This document shows positions 1 through 9,229 of a DNA stretch of 20,013 nucleotides, piece by piece. Made by a program: the position numbers and the translations under genes. The notes under the pieces are model-generated. The model saw only the letters and a program-made list of their open reading frames with translations, ran no database searches and had not been told where the DNA came from. The stretch is from Gracilaria domingensis (taxonomy: Eukaryota > Rhodophyta > Florideophyceae > Gracilariales > Gracilariaceae): contig VCMS01000535.1 of NCBI GenBank assembly GCA_022539475.1, forward strand, positions 1-20,013, read 5' to 3'. How positions within the stretch are numbered: position 1 is the first letter of the stretch; every line of letters starts with the position of its first letter.

Positions 1-1550
1 TGCGGCGTGATTTGTCCCGACCGGTGTTCTTGTCGCGACTGCGACACCCTTCAACTTGCTCCCGCGGAGTGGTCAAGTTCGCGATAGCGGCCTTCTTCAA
101 CGCTGAGTACGGCTTCGAATCCGACGAATCGGGTCTCGATCTTCAACGAAGGCTAGCGGGGTCTCCATGCATTCCAGCCGGAGTCTGACATCGGAACCGT
201 AATATACGGAGATCCTCTGCAACATCCTTCACGAGGAAATCTGTGCGGACTTCCTCCCGGAGCGTGCCGGACTTCTCCAGGCCGCGAGGAATCATAGGGG
301 TCCCATAGAGGGAATTGTGAGGCAGCGCGCAGCATGCAACCTGCCTCTTCCAGGGTTGCAACCTGGGGGTCGTCAATCGTCTCCGACGGGCCTGAGATCG
401 CCTCGCGGTCGCCTTTTACCTGCCCAGCAGACCGAGTGGCGCATGCGGCAGATGCAAGGAGCGAATTCGCCATCAGTAGGAGGGATCAACTGGGGAAAAC
501 AGAACTTGTCCGGCGTGCCGGCGGTTGAGAGCGTCCGCCAGGACGGTCCTGTACTCCCGGCAATTTAGATCCGCGGCGGACTGGTAATCACTCGAAGGGT
601 TGACCAATGCCTCACGATTACGACCGTGTGGAAACGACTGCGAGTAGATGCAGTGGCTCTGCATCGGAAGCTTCTCGAGACATCGTATCCAACCAAACCG
701 TTCACTGGGAACTTCCGAGGAAAACGCGAACCTCAAAGACGGGTACAGGCAAGAGTTGGGTCAGACTTTTCTAAGTCGGGAGGACCGACTTTGTAGCAAC
801 CCGTTGAGGAGGAAAAGACACCACGAAGACCGTTCGGGGATTTCCCTAACCTGGACGGGCACCGAGAGACCAGTAGCCGTTTCTGAGCAATGACAGCGGC
901 GTAAGCTAGCCGGGTGTAAGACCCGGTGGCCAACGTCGCGATCGGGGCGTTGAGAGTTGGTAGCGCAGGTAGAAGGGTGGAACGTTCGCACCGCGGAGTG
1001 TAGTAGCACTCGAAGAGGGACGAAACCACGGAAGTGGGGAAAGGGAAAGATGGAGAGAGAGAGGAAAAGAGAGGTACGCGTATCGCCGGGGTATTCCTAC
1101 TACGGGTCGGAAACCGACAGACAGAATGTTATAACACCTCCCGAAGTGGGTAGTCTGTGGAGTACGTCAGGGTGAATCGCACCGTTACAAACGGGGAGTC
1201 CCCGATAAGGAGTTGTGCACCGCCGAAGGCCGAGAGTGGCTAGCGCGAGATCTTGAGGTAGGCATCAGCCACCTGTGGGGCGACTTTATCTGGTGCGACG
1301 GGCGGCGACGTCCCGTCGCACTCCAGAGTACGTGTCCTCCTCAATTAATAAATAATTTCACTAACTTCAGTATGTGGCAAACCGCCCACGTGTTGTGGCC
1401 AACGCTCCCGTCTCAGTCTCCAGCCGTGTCCGACGTGTCCGAACCATCCCAAATGCACCAACCTAAGTATATAGTCTATACTGCGTGTGGTAGCCGAGGC
1501 ACACCCCGGTAAACGAGAAATATGACTAGTCCAGTCCAGAATACTCATCA
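1..1550. other. GC-richer block of broken open fragments, unidentified
   Basis: This stretch carries overlapping short open frames on both strands. On the plus strand they lie at 317-568, 648-893, 957-1175 and 1213-1512. On the minus strand they lie at 153-473, 473-736 and 733-1029. None starts convincingly, none runs past about 106 codons, and none resembles a family I can name with confidence. The minus frame at 473-736 contains ADALNRR (about 518-538), which recalls the ADALSRR motif near the end of the RNase H region of Ty3/gypsy elements. The flanking residues do not otherwise support RNase H. A decayed mobile element is my preferred reading, as an inference only. Confidence 0.3.
1030..1074 (+). 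repeat. Polypurine tract, G/A-rich
   Basis: About 45 bases are almost entirely G and A, including a short GA repeat (ggagagagagagg near 1052). In the overlapping plus frame it encodes a Lys/Arg/Glu-rich stretch. Polypurine tracts prime plus-strand synthesis in LTR retrotransposons and lie next to the 3' LTR. I see no LTR start (TG) immediately after it, so it is recorded only as a compositional feature. Confidence 0.5.
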
Positions 1551-1573
1551 GACGTGACGGCGTGCACTACAGC

Positions 1574-1762
1574 ATGGCATCGCGTAGCGACTCTGCATCA
1601 CATCCCGTACGGTTTAGATTAAGGGATCATCCAAGGTTGTGGATAGACAATGATGTCCTCCAGATAAACAATGCAAGGTTTCCACTCGCAGAGCGGGCGA
1701 GCAAAATTTCAAGATGTCTTAATATGTGGGCTGGGCGCGTTTTTAAGCATCAAAGCATCTGA
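1574..1762 (+). CDS. Small hypothetical open frame, 62 aa
   Basis: The frame begins at an ATG (1574) and ends at TGA. The product would be basic and hydrophilic, with an Arg/His-rich N-terminal third (RFRLRDHPRLWIDND) and no membrane segment or signal peptide. I do not recognise it. Its end overlaps the start of the antisense 166-codon frame at 1709-2209, so at most one of the two is likely to be expressed here. A frame of this size is expected by chance in 20 kb. Confidence 0.1.
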   Translation: MASRSDSASHPVRFRLRDHPRLWIDNDVLQINNARFPLAERASKISRCLNMWAGRVFKHQSI

Positions 1763-2209
1763 TTGATGGGGTAGAACCTTCAGACCAACGAAAGCCGTCT
1801 TGTTCACGACTTCACCCTCATGGGAACTTTCAATAGCCCAATTTGCGCGTCTCGCGTGTGGAAAGGCCGTTCGCGTCGCCCAGACAATCGTGACATTATG
1901 CCATATCGTCGAGATACGATAAACCATACACGACCGTAGGAGCGTTTGTAGCTGCGGTAATCCGCTGCCCAATAGCCAGAAATAAAGCGTTTGTGGAGCG
2001 AGCACCGACCGTGGCGAGAGGCCAAGACGTTGATTGAGATGTGGCTCGAGCCCGTCCAGCGCAGAGCATTTTTTCAAACTTGATCTGTTCTCTTCTTGGT
2101 CGCGGCTGTCCATTCTGCCCTGTGAGAGTGTGCGAGCATTGGCGTGTGTTTCGGCATTAGATTTCATATCGGTTATCGGGTTTTCCAGTTCTTGCCATGA
2201 GCGTGCCAT
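1709..2209 (-). CDS. Hypothetical protein, 166 aa, longest ATG-started frame
   Basis: This minus-strand frame starts at an ATG (2209-2207) and runs 166 codons to a stop. Residues 1-55 are hydrophilic and rich in Asn, Ser, Glu, Gln and Arg. Residues 71-95 are hydrophobic (TLYFWLLGSGLPQLQTLL) and could form one membrane segment or a buried helix. The C-terminal part is mixed, with a basic tail. I see no catalytic motif and recognise no family. It lies in sequence of average composition, so compositional bias does not explain its length. By rough reckoning, one frame this long could still arise by chance in a window of this size. It could equally be part of a larger spliced gene or a relic. Confidence 0.22.
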   Translation of the reverse strand: MARSWQELENPITDMKSNAETHANARTLSQGRMDSRDQEENRSSLKKCSALDGLEPHLNQRLGLSPRSVLAPQTLYFWLLGSGLPQLQTLLRSCMVYRISTIWHNVTIVWATRTAFPHARRANWAIESSHEGEVVNKTAFVGLKVLPHQSDALMLKNAPSPHIKTS

Positions 2210-2660
2210 TTCACATGGTCCCGAAACTCCTGTAACATATGGCTGTAGAGTCAGCTGATCGCGCGCTATATATTACTCGACAAGCGAGAACATTATTGCG
2301 AGCAGCACGGTTATTTGGTCAGAATGATGTTTGAGATGGAACAGGATCTCCTAGTAGCCGGTTAGGCAATAGCTAGGCACACCACCTGCCTCAGTCTCCC
2401 TCTCTTCAGCTGGATAGGCCCGCCCTATGAGCTCGGTGCCCGTCACTCCCCGCGACTAGCCCGTGTTGACCCTGGGACCCAGCTGCGATCACCGCCACCG
2501 CACCCAGCAGGGTTTTCGCCGGCCCCCTCCGGCTCGATACAAACAGCAGAAGAAACACTTCGTTGGATTGGCTGAGTGGAGAAGATTTTGTTGGTGCTAT
2601 CATGAAAGTTTACTGGGAACAGTGAGATTGTAGGTGGTTGCAGCTTTCTAATCGGCAAAA
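2210..2660. other. Intergenic, with a short GC-rich patch
   Basis: The patch at about 2380-2560 is GC-rich (for example cgccggccccctccggctcg near 2518). It holds two overlapping minus-strand frames of 65 and 71 codons (2406-2603 and 2443-2658) that contradict each other. The 71-codon frame does not start at ATG. I see no RNA gene or repeat here. Confidence 0.3.
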
Positions 2661-4439
2661 AAACAGGCTTGTTGCTTTGCGCAAACGATCTTTCTATCTG
2701 TAACTCGGGGAACGCTTACTAAAAAGCAGTAGTCTCATCGATGATGTACCAAGGAAATGACATGTCGAAAGGCTGACGAATCACGTTGAAAGATAACAAG
2801 ATTTTTTATTGACGCCGCGACGGTCAGAGTATCGCCGGAAGGGGAAGCAGGTTAAGATAATGTCGTGATAAGAGCAACAAAACGCGGAGAATGAGATGAC
2901 CCCGTAAGGCGATTGATACAAAAGGATGTCCAGTAGGAAAAGACGCGCATCTGTCCATCATGGGGACGCTACAGAAGGAATTTTTGTTTGAAATATGAAA
3001 TATGCTTTTAGGTAGGAATTTGTGTGAGCGATGGGAGATTTTGCGAGGTAATGAAGTGGTAACGTCTCTACTTTTGATAGGAGATAGTTGCAAACATGGA
3101 CAAAATTGATTTCGTTTCTTTCAGATCTTCCTTGTCAGTCGTAGAGCAATCAAAACACACCTGCTTTACCTGGAATTGCTCCTTATACCCTGGAAACAGG
3201 AGCTGTTGTGGTAGACAGAGCATATACAATTTCGTGTTATTGCCATAAAGGGTTCCTAAGAGAATTTTCATATACGAGCTGCAAGTCGAGCCGCGTGATG
3301 GACTCGTCACAACTGAGCCCCAGACATTGACTCGCTTGAGTGATTGCAAGGCTTTACTGCGCGTGGCAACTCGCTTTAAATCAAACCCAAAGTGAAAGCA
3401 AATTTTAGCAAAATGAATAAAATATATGCCAGCCACTCAAACGGAGCTAAGTTTTGGTAAATTCTTTCTAGATGTGGTAGACACTGCTGACTAAAAGATG
3501 TGCGCGCTGTATATATAGAATGATCTCGTTCGTTCTTGACAAAGTATGCGTCATATTCTGGTAAAATTAATTTAAAAATAGGCGCCGTGGTTCACGCGCA
3601 TTTATTCCTTTTTTGGAACAATTGCTACGGTCCGTCACTGCATTTTAATTGAATGAGCCTCCTGATGAAAATTCTCTTCCTCCATGCAAAAATTCTGGGA
3701 ACTACATTTTGTTGATATCTAAAAGAAAGGTTCTGTTACAAGACAAATTGTAGGGTTCTTTTGGCATTACCCTTCAAATATAATTTATATCACTGAACAA
3801 AGTTTAAACACACGCCAAAAAACACTGTTCTGCTTTGGTGATTGTTTTTCCTTTATTATCTTTCTCCTCGAGCAGCTCTATTTGTACAGGTATCAACGAT
3901 TTAAATTGAAAATAGTGTGTAAGAAGTTTTGTTCTGTTAATCATTTTCATTGTTGAATTTGAGACTTATTGCTTTTATTTTAAAGTTTAAAAATACTATT
4001 TCAAAGCTAAGATCAAACCATTTGATCTGTCATTCAAATGCCATCCTCTCTCGTAGGGAGTACTTTTCACAGCAGCTCTGACATATATGCATAATGTTTC
4101 ACGTGTCAGCTGCAGACTATCAGGCTGTGGAGTGTCCGAAGCGTAGCTTTTCAGTAACAAGTAAACACCAGCCCGACTCACGTTCCAGGGACACGAATCA
4201 ATATTTAATCTTAAATTATTTATCATGTAACAAAGAATTGCTTGATGCACAATTAGAATCATAAAACCGAGCATACAGGTAGTATTTGTACACTTACCAA
4301 CAAACAGCGTCTTTATATACTAATTATAATGAAGAGCGTATATAACCAAATAAAGAAGTTGTTTCTTGCTTGATAAAACGCTTAAAGGAAAAAAGTAATT
4401 TATGTATCAAAAGATAATTTCGTAGAGGAGCTTTGCGCT
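2661..4439. other. AT-rich non-coding stretch
   Basis: Composition is strongly AT-rich with frequent stops in all frames. Two minus-strand frames stand out (3068-3436, listed separately, and 3996-4274). I see no tandem repeat, RNA gene or mobile-element terminus. It may be intergenic DNA or intron. Confidence 0.4.
3068..3436 (-). CDS. Doubtful open frame, 122 codons, no ATG at its start
   Basis: The frame is open for 122 codons in AT-rich sequence but opens on GTG. The first internal Met is around residue 56. The translation has a Cys/Phe-rich N-terminal part, a Ser/Thr-rich middle and a charged C-terminal part, with no motif I recognise. About two frames this long are expected by chance in a 20 kb window of this composition. 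It could also be part of an exon. Confidence 0.1.
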   Translation of the reverse strand: MAGIYFIHFAKICFHFGFDLKRVATRSKALQSLKRVNVWGSVVTSPSRGSTCSSYMKILLGTLYGNNTKLYMLCLPQQLLFPGYKEQFQVKQVCFDCSTTDKEDLKETKSILSMFATISYQK

Positions 4440-4940
4440 TTTACATTGAGAAGTTTGCTTCTCTCAAGCGCGGTGATAGATGTGTCGCTCCAATGCCCGA
4501 AATGCCCACGCAGTCGCCTGTCCAGTGTATACTCCACAAATATTCAAGGCATCGCATCTGGTCAGTGCTTCTGGACCAAAACTGAGCCATAGGTTTGCAG
4601 ACCGATGACCGGCTGATGACCCGCATGTAAATGGAACGATTCTAAGCTCAACAAGGGTACAAATGAATCCTGGCTCTTGCGCTGACGTAAGCGGAAAGCT
4701 CGAAGCGCGTTGCTCGAGTGGCGAGATATGGCCTGGAGATGGAGTACCGAGTTCCGCTTTGACGAAGGAAATTGGTTCGAGCCAGACGAGTCCTTCATAA
4801 GTGACTTGAGGGCGCAAGTGGCATCGTGGAAGAATGCGCACTACGAATGTGAGTGCGCTCTAGCATACCTTCAGAGGCGCGAGCGCAAGGAATCTGCAGC
4901 TGCGCATGGAGTGGTATCCTCAAAACCCAAGTGATTTTTG
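4440..4940. other. GC island with open frames on both strands
   Basis: This 500-base patch is clearly richer in GC than its surroundings. It is open on the minus strand at 4464-4841 (125 codons, starting at GTG with no Met inside) and on the plus strand at 4440-4580 and 4686-4934. Such an island inside AT-rich DNA is what an isolated exon or a retroposed gene fragment would look like. The plus-strand C-terminal frame is the more protein-like of the two. Confidence 0.35.
4728..4934 (+). CDS. Hypothetical charged helical protein or last exon
   Basis: From the ATG at 4728 the frame gives 68 residues. The same frame is open back to 4686, adding RKRKARSALLEWRD. The product begins Trp-rich (MAWRWSTEFRFDEGNWFEPD) and continues as a likely helix (ESFISDLRAQVASWKNAHYE). 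It then has CECALAYLQRRERKE and a short polar tail before TGA. This pattern resembles the charged C-terminal helix of many nuclear or transposon-associated proteins, but I cannot assign a family. The open stretch upstream of the ATG suggests an exon entered by splicing rather than a complete gene. The sequence after the stop is T-rich and then ordinary. Confidence 0.22.
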   Translation: MAWRWSTEFRFDEGNWFEPDESFISDLRAQVASWKNAHYECECALAYLQRRERKESAAAHGVVSSKPK

Positions 4941-6573
4941 TCTTTTTTAAAACAGCCAACGACACAGAGCGCAACCTCTTGCCACGTTTCTCCTATTTCT
5001 CCAGTTAGTTCCGAGAGAAGGTGCTTCTTCACTTTGCGATGGTGCTGTCGGAAAAGCGGTCGTTAAATTCGCTGTCTGTACCAGTGTTCCATAATACCCT
5101 GCGAAGCATCTACGAGCAACAATCATAACGAGCTGACGGCACCACAGAAAAACGTGGTATTCTGTGGCTTGATTTCTGCGTTATCTTCTGTGCCACCAAT
5201 TATACAGTCCAATCCGTACCTTTCAAATCGCGATGCATTTGCTGTACAAAATAAAGGACTAATGCTGAGAGTGATTACAAGATACATTGAGTGTGATGAT
5301 TGAGTGATGCCCAGAGAGATTTAAGTAACTTTTGACTATCTTGTTATAACGAGTGAGTGAAAAGATTCTTCCGGGCATCGAACCAGAGCCTTCTTTTTTG
5401 TCCTCCAGCCGTACAATATAGCTCGCAAGCGCACTTTGTTTCAAGCCAATGCTTCCTCTGTTACCGTCTTGCCAAACATTCTGAATGTAATTTCATAATA
5501 GAATACGAGTGCCAGTTCACTATACTACAAGTGGTCTGTCCCTGCGCAGTAATCTCTCCCAGGGTGACTTCATTTTGCAGGCCCACTTCGCATTCTAACT
5601 GTTGGCTCACAAAACTGCCTCTTTAGAATCAGTAAAGTTAGTATTTTTCTCCTGATTTTCTCTCGAAAATCGGTTCCCCCACGAAGCAAATATTTTTTTA
5701 AAGCAGAAAAAGAGTCTAACAGAGTAAGCTGTAGTCGCGACTAGGCAACGAGTGCGTTTCAAGACCATTCAGAAGTATTCGTTATCGAGATCTATTTTTA
5801 AAAAGCTATTCCACTGAACGTACGGCGAGTTTTCAGGTATTTAAAACAAACATGAATTTAAAGATCCAAGCAATCACTAGAATTCCCCCGTAGACTGCAA
5901 CTCGACATTGGATATTTTTTCCTTCTCCCATCAACTGATGATGGAGTGTTTCGCAACACCGAGCGTTTTTATTGGGAAAATATTGGGATGATCTTGATGC
6001 AAAATAGGGCAAATGAGATATGTTGTATGCTCCATATAAAGGAAGATCTTCATGGCCTTTTCTGTTTAGGTACTTGATTCTTCCTCGAAGAGACCAAACT
6101 TCCACTACAACATATGAGGCCTATCGGAGATGATTTCAGCGCTTTCCTATCAATACAGTGTTGTAATTGTACTCCTCTCTCTTGACATATGTTGTGACTA
6201 GCTTGGATGATATTCACACGTGAGAGCATGTTCCATTGGTATGAGACCAAGTCTGTTCTGTCGACCTTACGACCACATCGAGAATGGTCGCCAGTGGCAA
6301 GCGAGACAATGGTATATTGCACGGTAAGGCTTCTGATGATTTGGGCACAGGGTTCTGGATAGAGATTCCCTGCGGGTGATACAGCTTACCTTGAAACGCA
6401 ACCGCAAAACAACACGACCACACCCGTTCCGATTAAACTTGCAAGTGCGTTGAACCTCCCTAAACTCAAGTTGCAGCGCCTAATTCCGCCAATAAGTAAT
6501 GGCTCGGCCAACAAGAGTGACCAGCTTTGAGAGGGTAGGTGCCCAGATTCCTTTATGAAACACGAGATCCTGT
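4941..6573. other. Intergenic or intronic, no supported gene
   Basis: Mostly AT-rich, with frames up to about 90 codons on both strands (for example 5357-5626 plus, and 5833-6105 and 6050-6322 minus) that overlap or lack convincing starts. I see no tandem repeat, tRNA or mobile-element end. GC rises slightly after about 6230. Confidence 0.35.
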
Positions 6574-6709
6574 TTGCTTCAAGAAAACAGGGGACAAGAC
6601 GTTACACTCTCATTTCATACCCTCCAGAGACAAAATCGCAACCGAGCCAGTAATAATGGCCAAGGCGAAGAAAGAGAAGCCGCGCTGAGCAGCACCCCGT
6701 TGCTTTTCT

Positions 6710-6976
6710 ATGTATTGTCTTTTATCCGTAGGCATCCCGGTCAGCATACAGTGCGTAACACTTACGTGTCCAGAGAACTCTTACAACACCTGGAGACCTC
6801 TCATTTCTTCCGATGGTTATCCTGCACAATGTTGCGCTATCACACCACCGGAAGGGCCTCACAGTCTTGCACTTGCTCATCTCATTCATTGTGGTCGTTG
6901 TCGGGTCGAGAAGCGCATGTCTTTGCGTAGCGAGATTTGGGTGAAGAATATGGTCATGCAAGGTTTAGCGATGTGA
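6710..6976 (+). CDS. Cysteine-rich hypothetical protein, 88 aa
   Basis: The frame starts at ATG (6710) and is open back to 6689 without another Met. The translation carries seven cysteines at residues 3, 15, 20, 41, 42, 61 and 64. Two of these form a CGRC pair near the end (residues 61-64), and the last 25 residues are basic and Met-rich. Paired cysteines of this kind could bind a metal or form disulfides; no known finger pattern is complete. A second plus frame, 6574-6930 (118 codons, no ATG start), overlaps most of it, so the true frame is uncertain. I do not recognise either product. Confidence 0.2.
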   Translation: MYCLLSVGIPVSIQCVTLTCPENSYNTWRPLISSDGYPAQCCAITPPEGPHSLALAHLIHCGRCRVEKRMSLRSEIWVKNMVMQGLAM

Positions 6977-7303
6977 CTATTTCGCGAATCCGATATGTGT
7001 GTCGCAGTGTTTTTCAGTTGCGATGTTCGTATTGCCAAAGGCAAGCTGCCCTCTGTTTCTGGATCTAGGTCTTCCGTACGCTCAGTGCCAGAATGCTGTG
7101 CCATGTGATGCTCTGCGCTGTTTCGGTTCTGCAACACAGCCACGCGTGTCGGTCCCCGCAGAAACCAGGTGATTTGGCTGGGTGCCGAGAGCTTTTCGCA
7201 CTAACCCCTGCTGCGCAGAATAATCACGAAGTGCCCGCGAATGTAGAACACTGTACGGTAGTGATCGTGTTTAACCGTTTTGAGACGAAGCGTTAACCTT
7301 TAG

Positions 7304-7501
7304 TTGAGGAAGAGAACTGGTCTACTCTGCATTCTAGTACTGCTAGGAATCGCCATTAGTCTTTGCGCTGGTTCGTCACTGGGTTGTGAGAAGCATCAAA
7401 AATCTTTGATCAGAACGTCAAAGTCTGGATTTGAGAAGGTTGCTTCAAGTAAAGTCGTATCTGTTGCTCTGTTCCATTTCTTAAATGCCTCAACTGCATA
7501 G
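7304..7501 (+). CDS. Doubtful frame with a signal-anchor-like N-terminus
   Basis: The frame opens directly after an in-frame TAG and has no ATG. Its first codons would read as a basic residue cluster (RKR) and then a hydrophobic core (LLCILVLLGIAISL). An Ala-Gly-Ser-rich turn follows, and the whole looks like a signal peptide or membrane anchor. The sequence just before it (gttaacctttag) would serve as a splice acceptor, so it could be an internal exon. The remaining 40 residues are polar with no motif. The resemblance to a signal sequence may be chance. Confidence 0.12.
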   Translation: MRKRTGLLCILVLLGIAISLCAGSSLGCEKHQKSLIRTSKSGFEKVASSKVVSVALFHFLNASTA

Positions 7502-7627
7502 CATCGTGAGAGATTGTTTCCCGGGCGATAGTTTCACACTGAGCGCAAGCGAGAGAAATCGGATGAGAGATCATAGCCAGGGGTTCTACACTATAATTGC
7601 AATTTATTGTCTCATAAAACGCAATAC

Positions 7628-7647
7628 ACAATATAATAAAATATTGT
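7628..7647 (+). repeat. Perfect 7-bp inverted repeat with AATAAA in the loop
   Basis: The arms acaatat (7628-7634) and atattgt (7641-7647) are perfect complements. The six-base loop is aataaa, identical to the canonical polyadenylation hexamer. In AT-rich DNA this may be coincidence. There is no convincing upstream plus-strand gene whose end it would mark, apart from the doubtful frame ending at 7501. Confidence 0.4.
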
Positions 7648-8170
7648 CATATCTTATGCCATAGTATTGCAGTAAATAACCTTTTATCTTGCATACGTTT
7701 CCAATACCCCACTGCCATGCACATATGAATTAGCAATTAAGCGTTACTATACGGGCTCTTTTCTTCTAAATAAGCATTGACTATTAACCGCAATAAGTCA
7801 ATATAAGACAGCTAACTGAAACGCAGATGGACGAAGTTTTGGCTTATTGACAATCGAAAAAACAGGTGTGGTGCCATTCTTATATTGCACGTCTTCTGAT
7901 GTATCCAGTCACAGTGATAGGACTTCTGGCGAATTGAATGGATCCATCGCAAAAATCCTTATTACGTCCAAAGTTTGGATATGCAGTTGTTTCACGTACA
8001 GTGCATCGGTCCTATGTACAGCAATGTCGCTTCTGCTCCATTTAGATGAGGAGCGATCCGTCGGGGTAGAGGTACACCTGCAGTTGTGCATGTAAAGATG
8101 GTCAGATAATTTTCAGATCGAACTTTGGTTGTCATGGGTGTCATGAAACTGTAGCACACATAATGGAGAA

Positions 8171-8231
8171 ATTGCAATACTCGAGCATACGTTTGCGAAT
8201 TTGGCATTAATTTATGTTGCAGTATTGCAAT
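8171..8231. repeat. Perfect 11-bp inverted repeat, 39-bp spacer
   Basis: The left arm attgcaatact (8171-8181) is exactly complementary to the right arm agtattgcaat (8221-8231). The repeat does not extend further in either direction. The related word agtattgca also occurs near 7663, and cagtattgcaa near 14191. The size would suit a small hairpin or a miniature element remnant, but there is no sign of target-site duplication. Confidence 0.5.
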
Positions 8232-8372
8232 ATATGGACAATAGCTTATTTGGTAAGACCGCTCCTTGATCATAGGCTCAATGGGAAGATATCTGGCTTG
8301 TTGGCGGACGTTCCTGGAACCGTTAATTTCGATTCCACAAATCCAAGGCGGCCAGTTGTGTCTTCTAGTTAA

Positions 8373-8600
8373 TCATACCCTGTGCCTTTTCCACATGGTT
8401 CGCGGGTGATTGCCGTGGACGGTGGCTCTATTGAAGAGGTGAGGTCCGGGAGCGCAGTACATCCAGACAAACCTAAGATGAAATTCAGTGCCTGCGAATC
8501 AAATAACTTTCGGACAGCTGATTGCGTCCATCGGGTTGGGACAGAACAAAGCGTTTACGAACAAAAGTTGAGATCGGGTGGGCCTGGAAGTTCGTTTTGA
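8373..8600 (+). CDS. Doubtful hypothetical open frame
   Basis: Open from 8373 to TGA at 8600 without an ATG near the start; the only Met is around the middle. The translation is soluble and mixed (SRVIAVDGGSIEEVRSGSAV near its start), and the codons have a purine-first bias that coding sequence often shows. I recognise no family. A second plus frame follows at 8678-8890. If these are exons of one gene, no clear donor and acceptor pair joins them in phase. Confidence 0.13.
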   Translation, partial: SYPVPFPHGSRVIAVDGGSIEEVRSGSAVHPDKPKMKFSACESNNFRTADCVHRVGTEQSVYEQKLRSGGPGSSF

Positions 8601-8677
8601 CGTTGTGGTTGTTCGTATGGCAGTTACATTTGCCCGAGGTTCTTTATAATTTGGTTGTAGGACAAGCGGCGGAATAA

Positions 8678-8890
8678 TTGTCTCCACGCATCCACAAACT
8701 AAGCCGAAAGAGAGGCTTAACGTTGGTATACCGAGACGTTAACCAAATACAGGTGCCAGTTTCAAAGCAAAGAATGAAGAGCAGCAAACTTGTGCCAACT
8801 CGCATTCAACGTCTGAAACTTCTGCTGTCTAGGTACATTACCCCCAGTGTACGAAGCGTCCCAGAAGTCCGCGACAAAAGGGCGCGTTGA
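8678..8890 (+). CDS. Doubtful basic open frame, 70 codons
   Basis: Opens at TTG immediately after an in-frame TAA and ends at TGA. The product is strongly basic, with Arg and Lys throughout (for example KQRMKSSKLVPTRIQRLKLL) and no acidic patch, as in some nucleic-acid-binding tails. It has no ATG at the start and no recognised domain. Its function is unknown and its reality is doubtful. Confidence 0.12.
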   Translation: MSPRIHKLSRKRGLTLVYRDVNQIQVPVSKQRMKSSKLVPTRIQRLKLLLSRYITPSVRSVPEVRDKRAR

Positions 8891-9205
8891 TTGGCCAGAA
8901 TTAGCAGACTTGGTCCAAAGTTTAAGAGTTTTTTTGTTTATCTAGAGCCAAATCCCGGTTCAGAAATGAATAAATTCGATTAGTTATTGTGCATTGGTGG
9001 GATTATTGTTCAAATTTAGGTGGGTCGGTAAAGAAAGTAAATGCGAACAGTGACACGCTCACGGACTAATCTACTTGCCCCTGCTCACTCGTTTTCGCTT
9101 TGGGCAAGTCGAGCCACTCCTAGCATCCTTCCATAATTCCACATCACTCCACAACACCTTTGTTCTCGCGTGTCAAGCTCTTTTCCAAAATATTTCAGGG
9201 TAAAG
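8891..9205. other. Intergenic, nothing recognised
   Basis: About 300 bases of AT-leaning sequence without a sizeable frame, repeat or RNA gene. It leads into the pyrimidine tract and CpG-dense island that follow, so it could contain upstream regulatory sequence. No specific site is visible. Confidence 0.35.
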
Positions 9206-9221
9206 TTTTTTTTTTCCCCCC
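9206..9221 (+). repeat. T10C6 homopolymer tract
   Basis: Ten T followed by six C. A near-identical tract (T9C6) occurs at 14496-14510. On the plus strand such a tract could be the pyrimidine run of a splice acceptor, but here it is followed by CTCATGG, with no AG until well downstream. Confidence 0.6.
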
Positions 9222-9229
9222 TCATGGCG

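Larger units (their letters stand above)
7502..8372. other. AT-rich stretch with short hairpins
   Basis: No supported gene. A plus frame at 7847-8095 (82 codons) and a minus frame at 7992-8273 (93 codons) overlap and cannot both be real. Two short perfect inverted repeats lie here and are listed separately. Confidence 0.35.

Noticed and set aside
958..969. tggtagcgcagg, similar to a primer-binding site for initiator Met tRNA
   Set aside because: No LTR end (CA) lies just upstream, and no second LTR is visible. The match of nine or ten bases is short enough to be chance.
2773..2791. Hammerhead-like core ctgacga ... gaaa
   Set aside because: The eight bases between the two core parts cannot form stem II, and stems I and III are not evident.
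4464..4841. 125-codon minus frame
   Set aside because: It starts at GTG, contains no Met, and overlaps the more protein-like plus frame; retained only as part of the GC island description.
5372..5388. Box-B-like ggttcgatgcc on the minus strand
   Set aside because: The five-base T-stem does not pair on either side, and there is no A box at a suitable distance.
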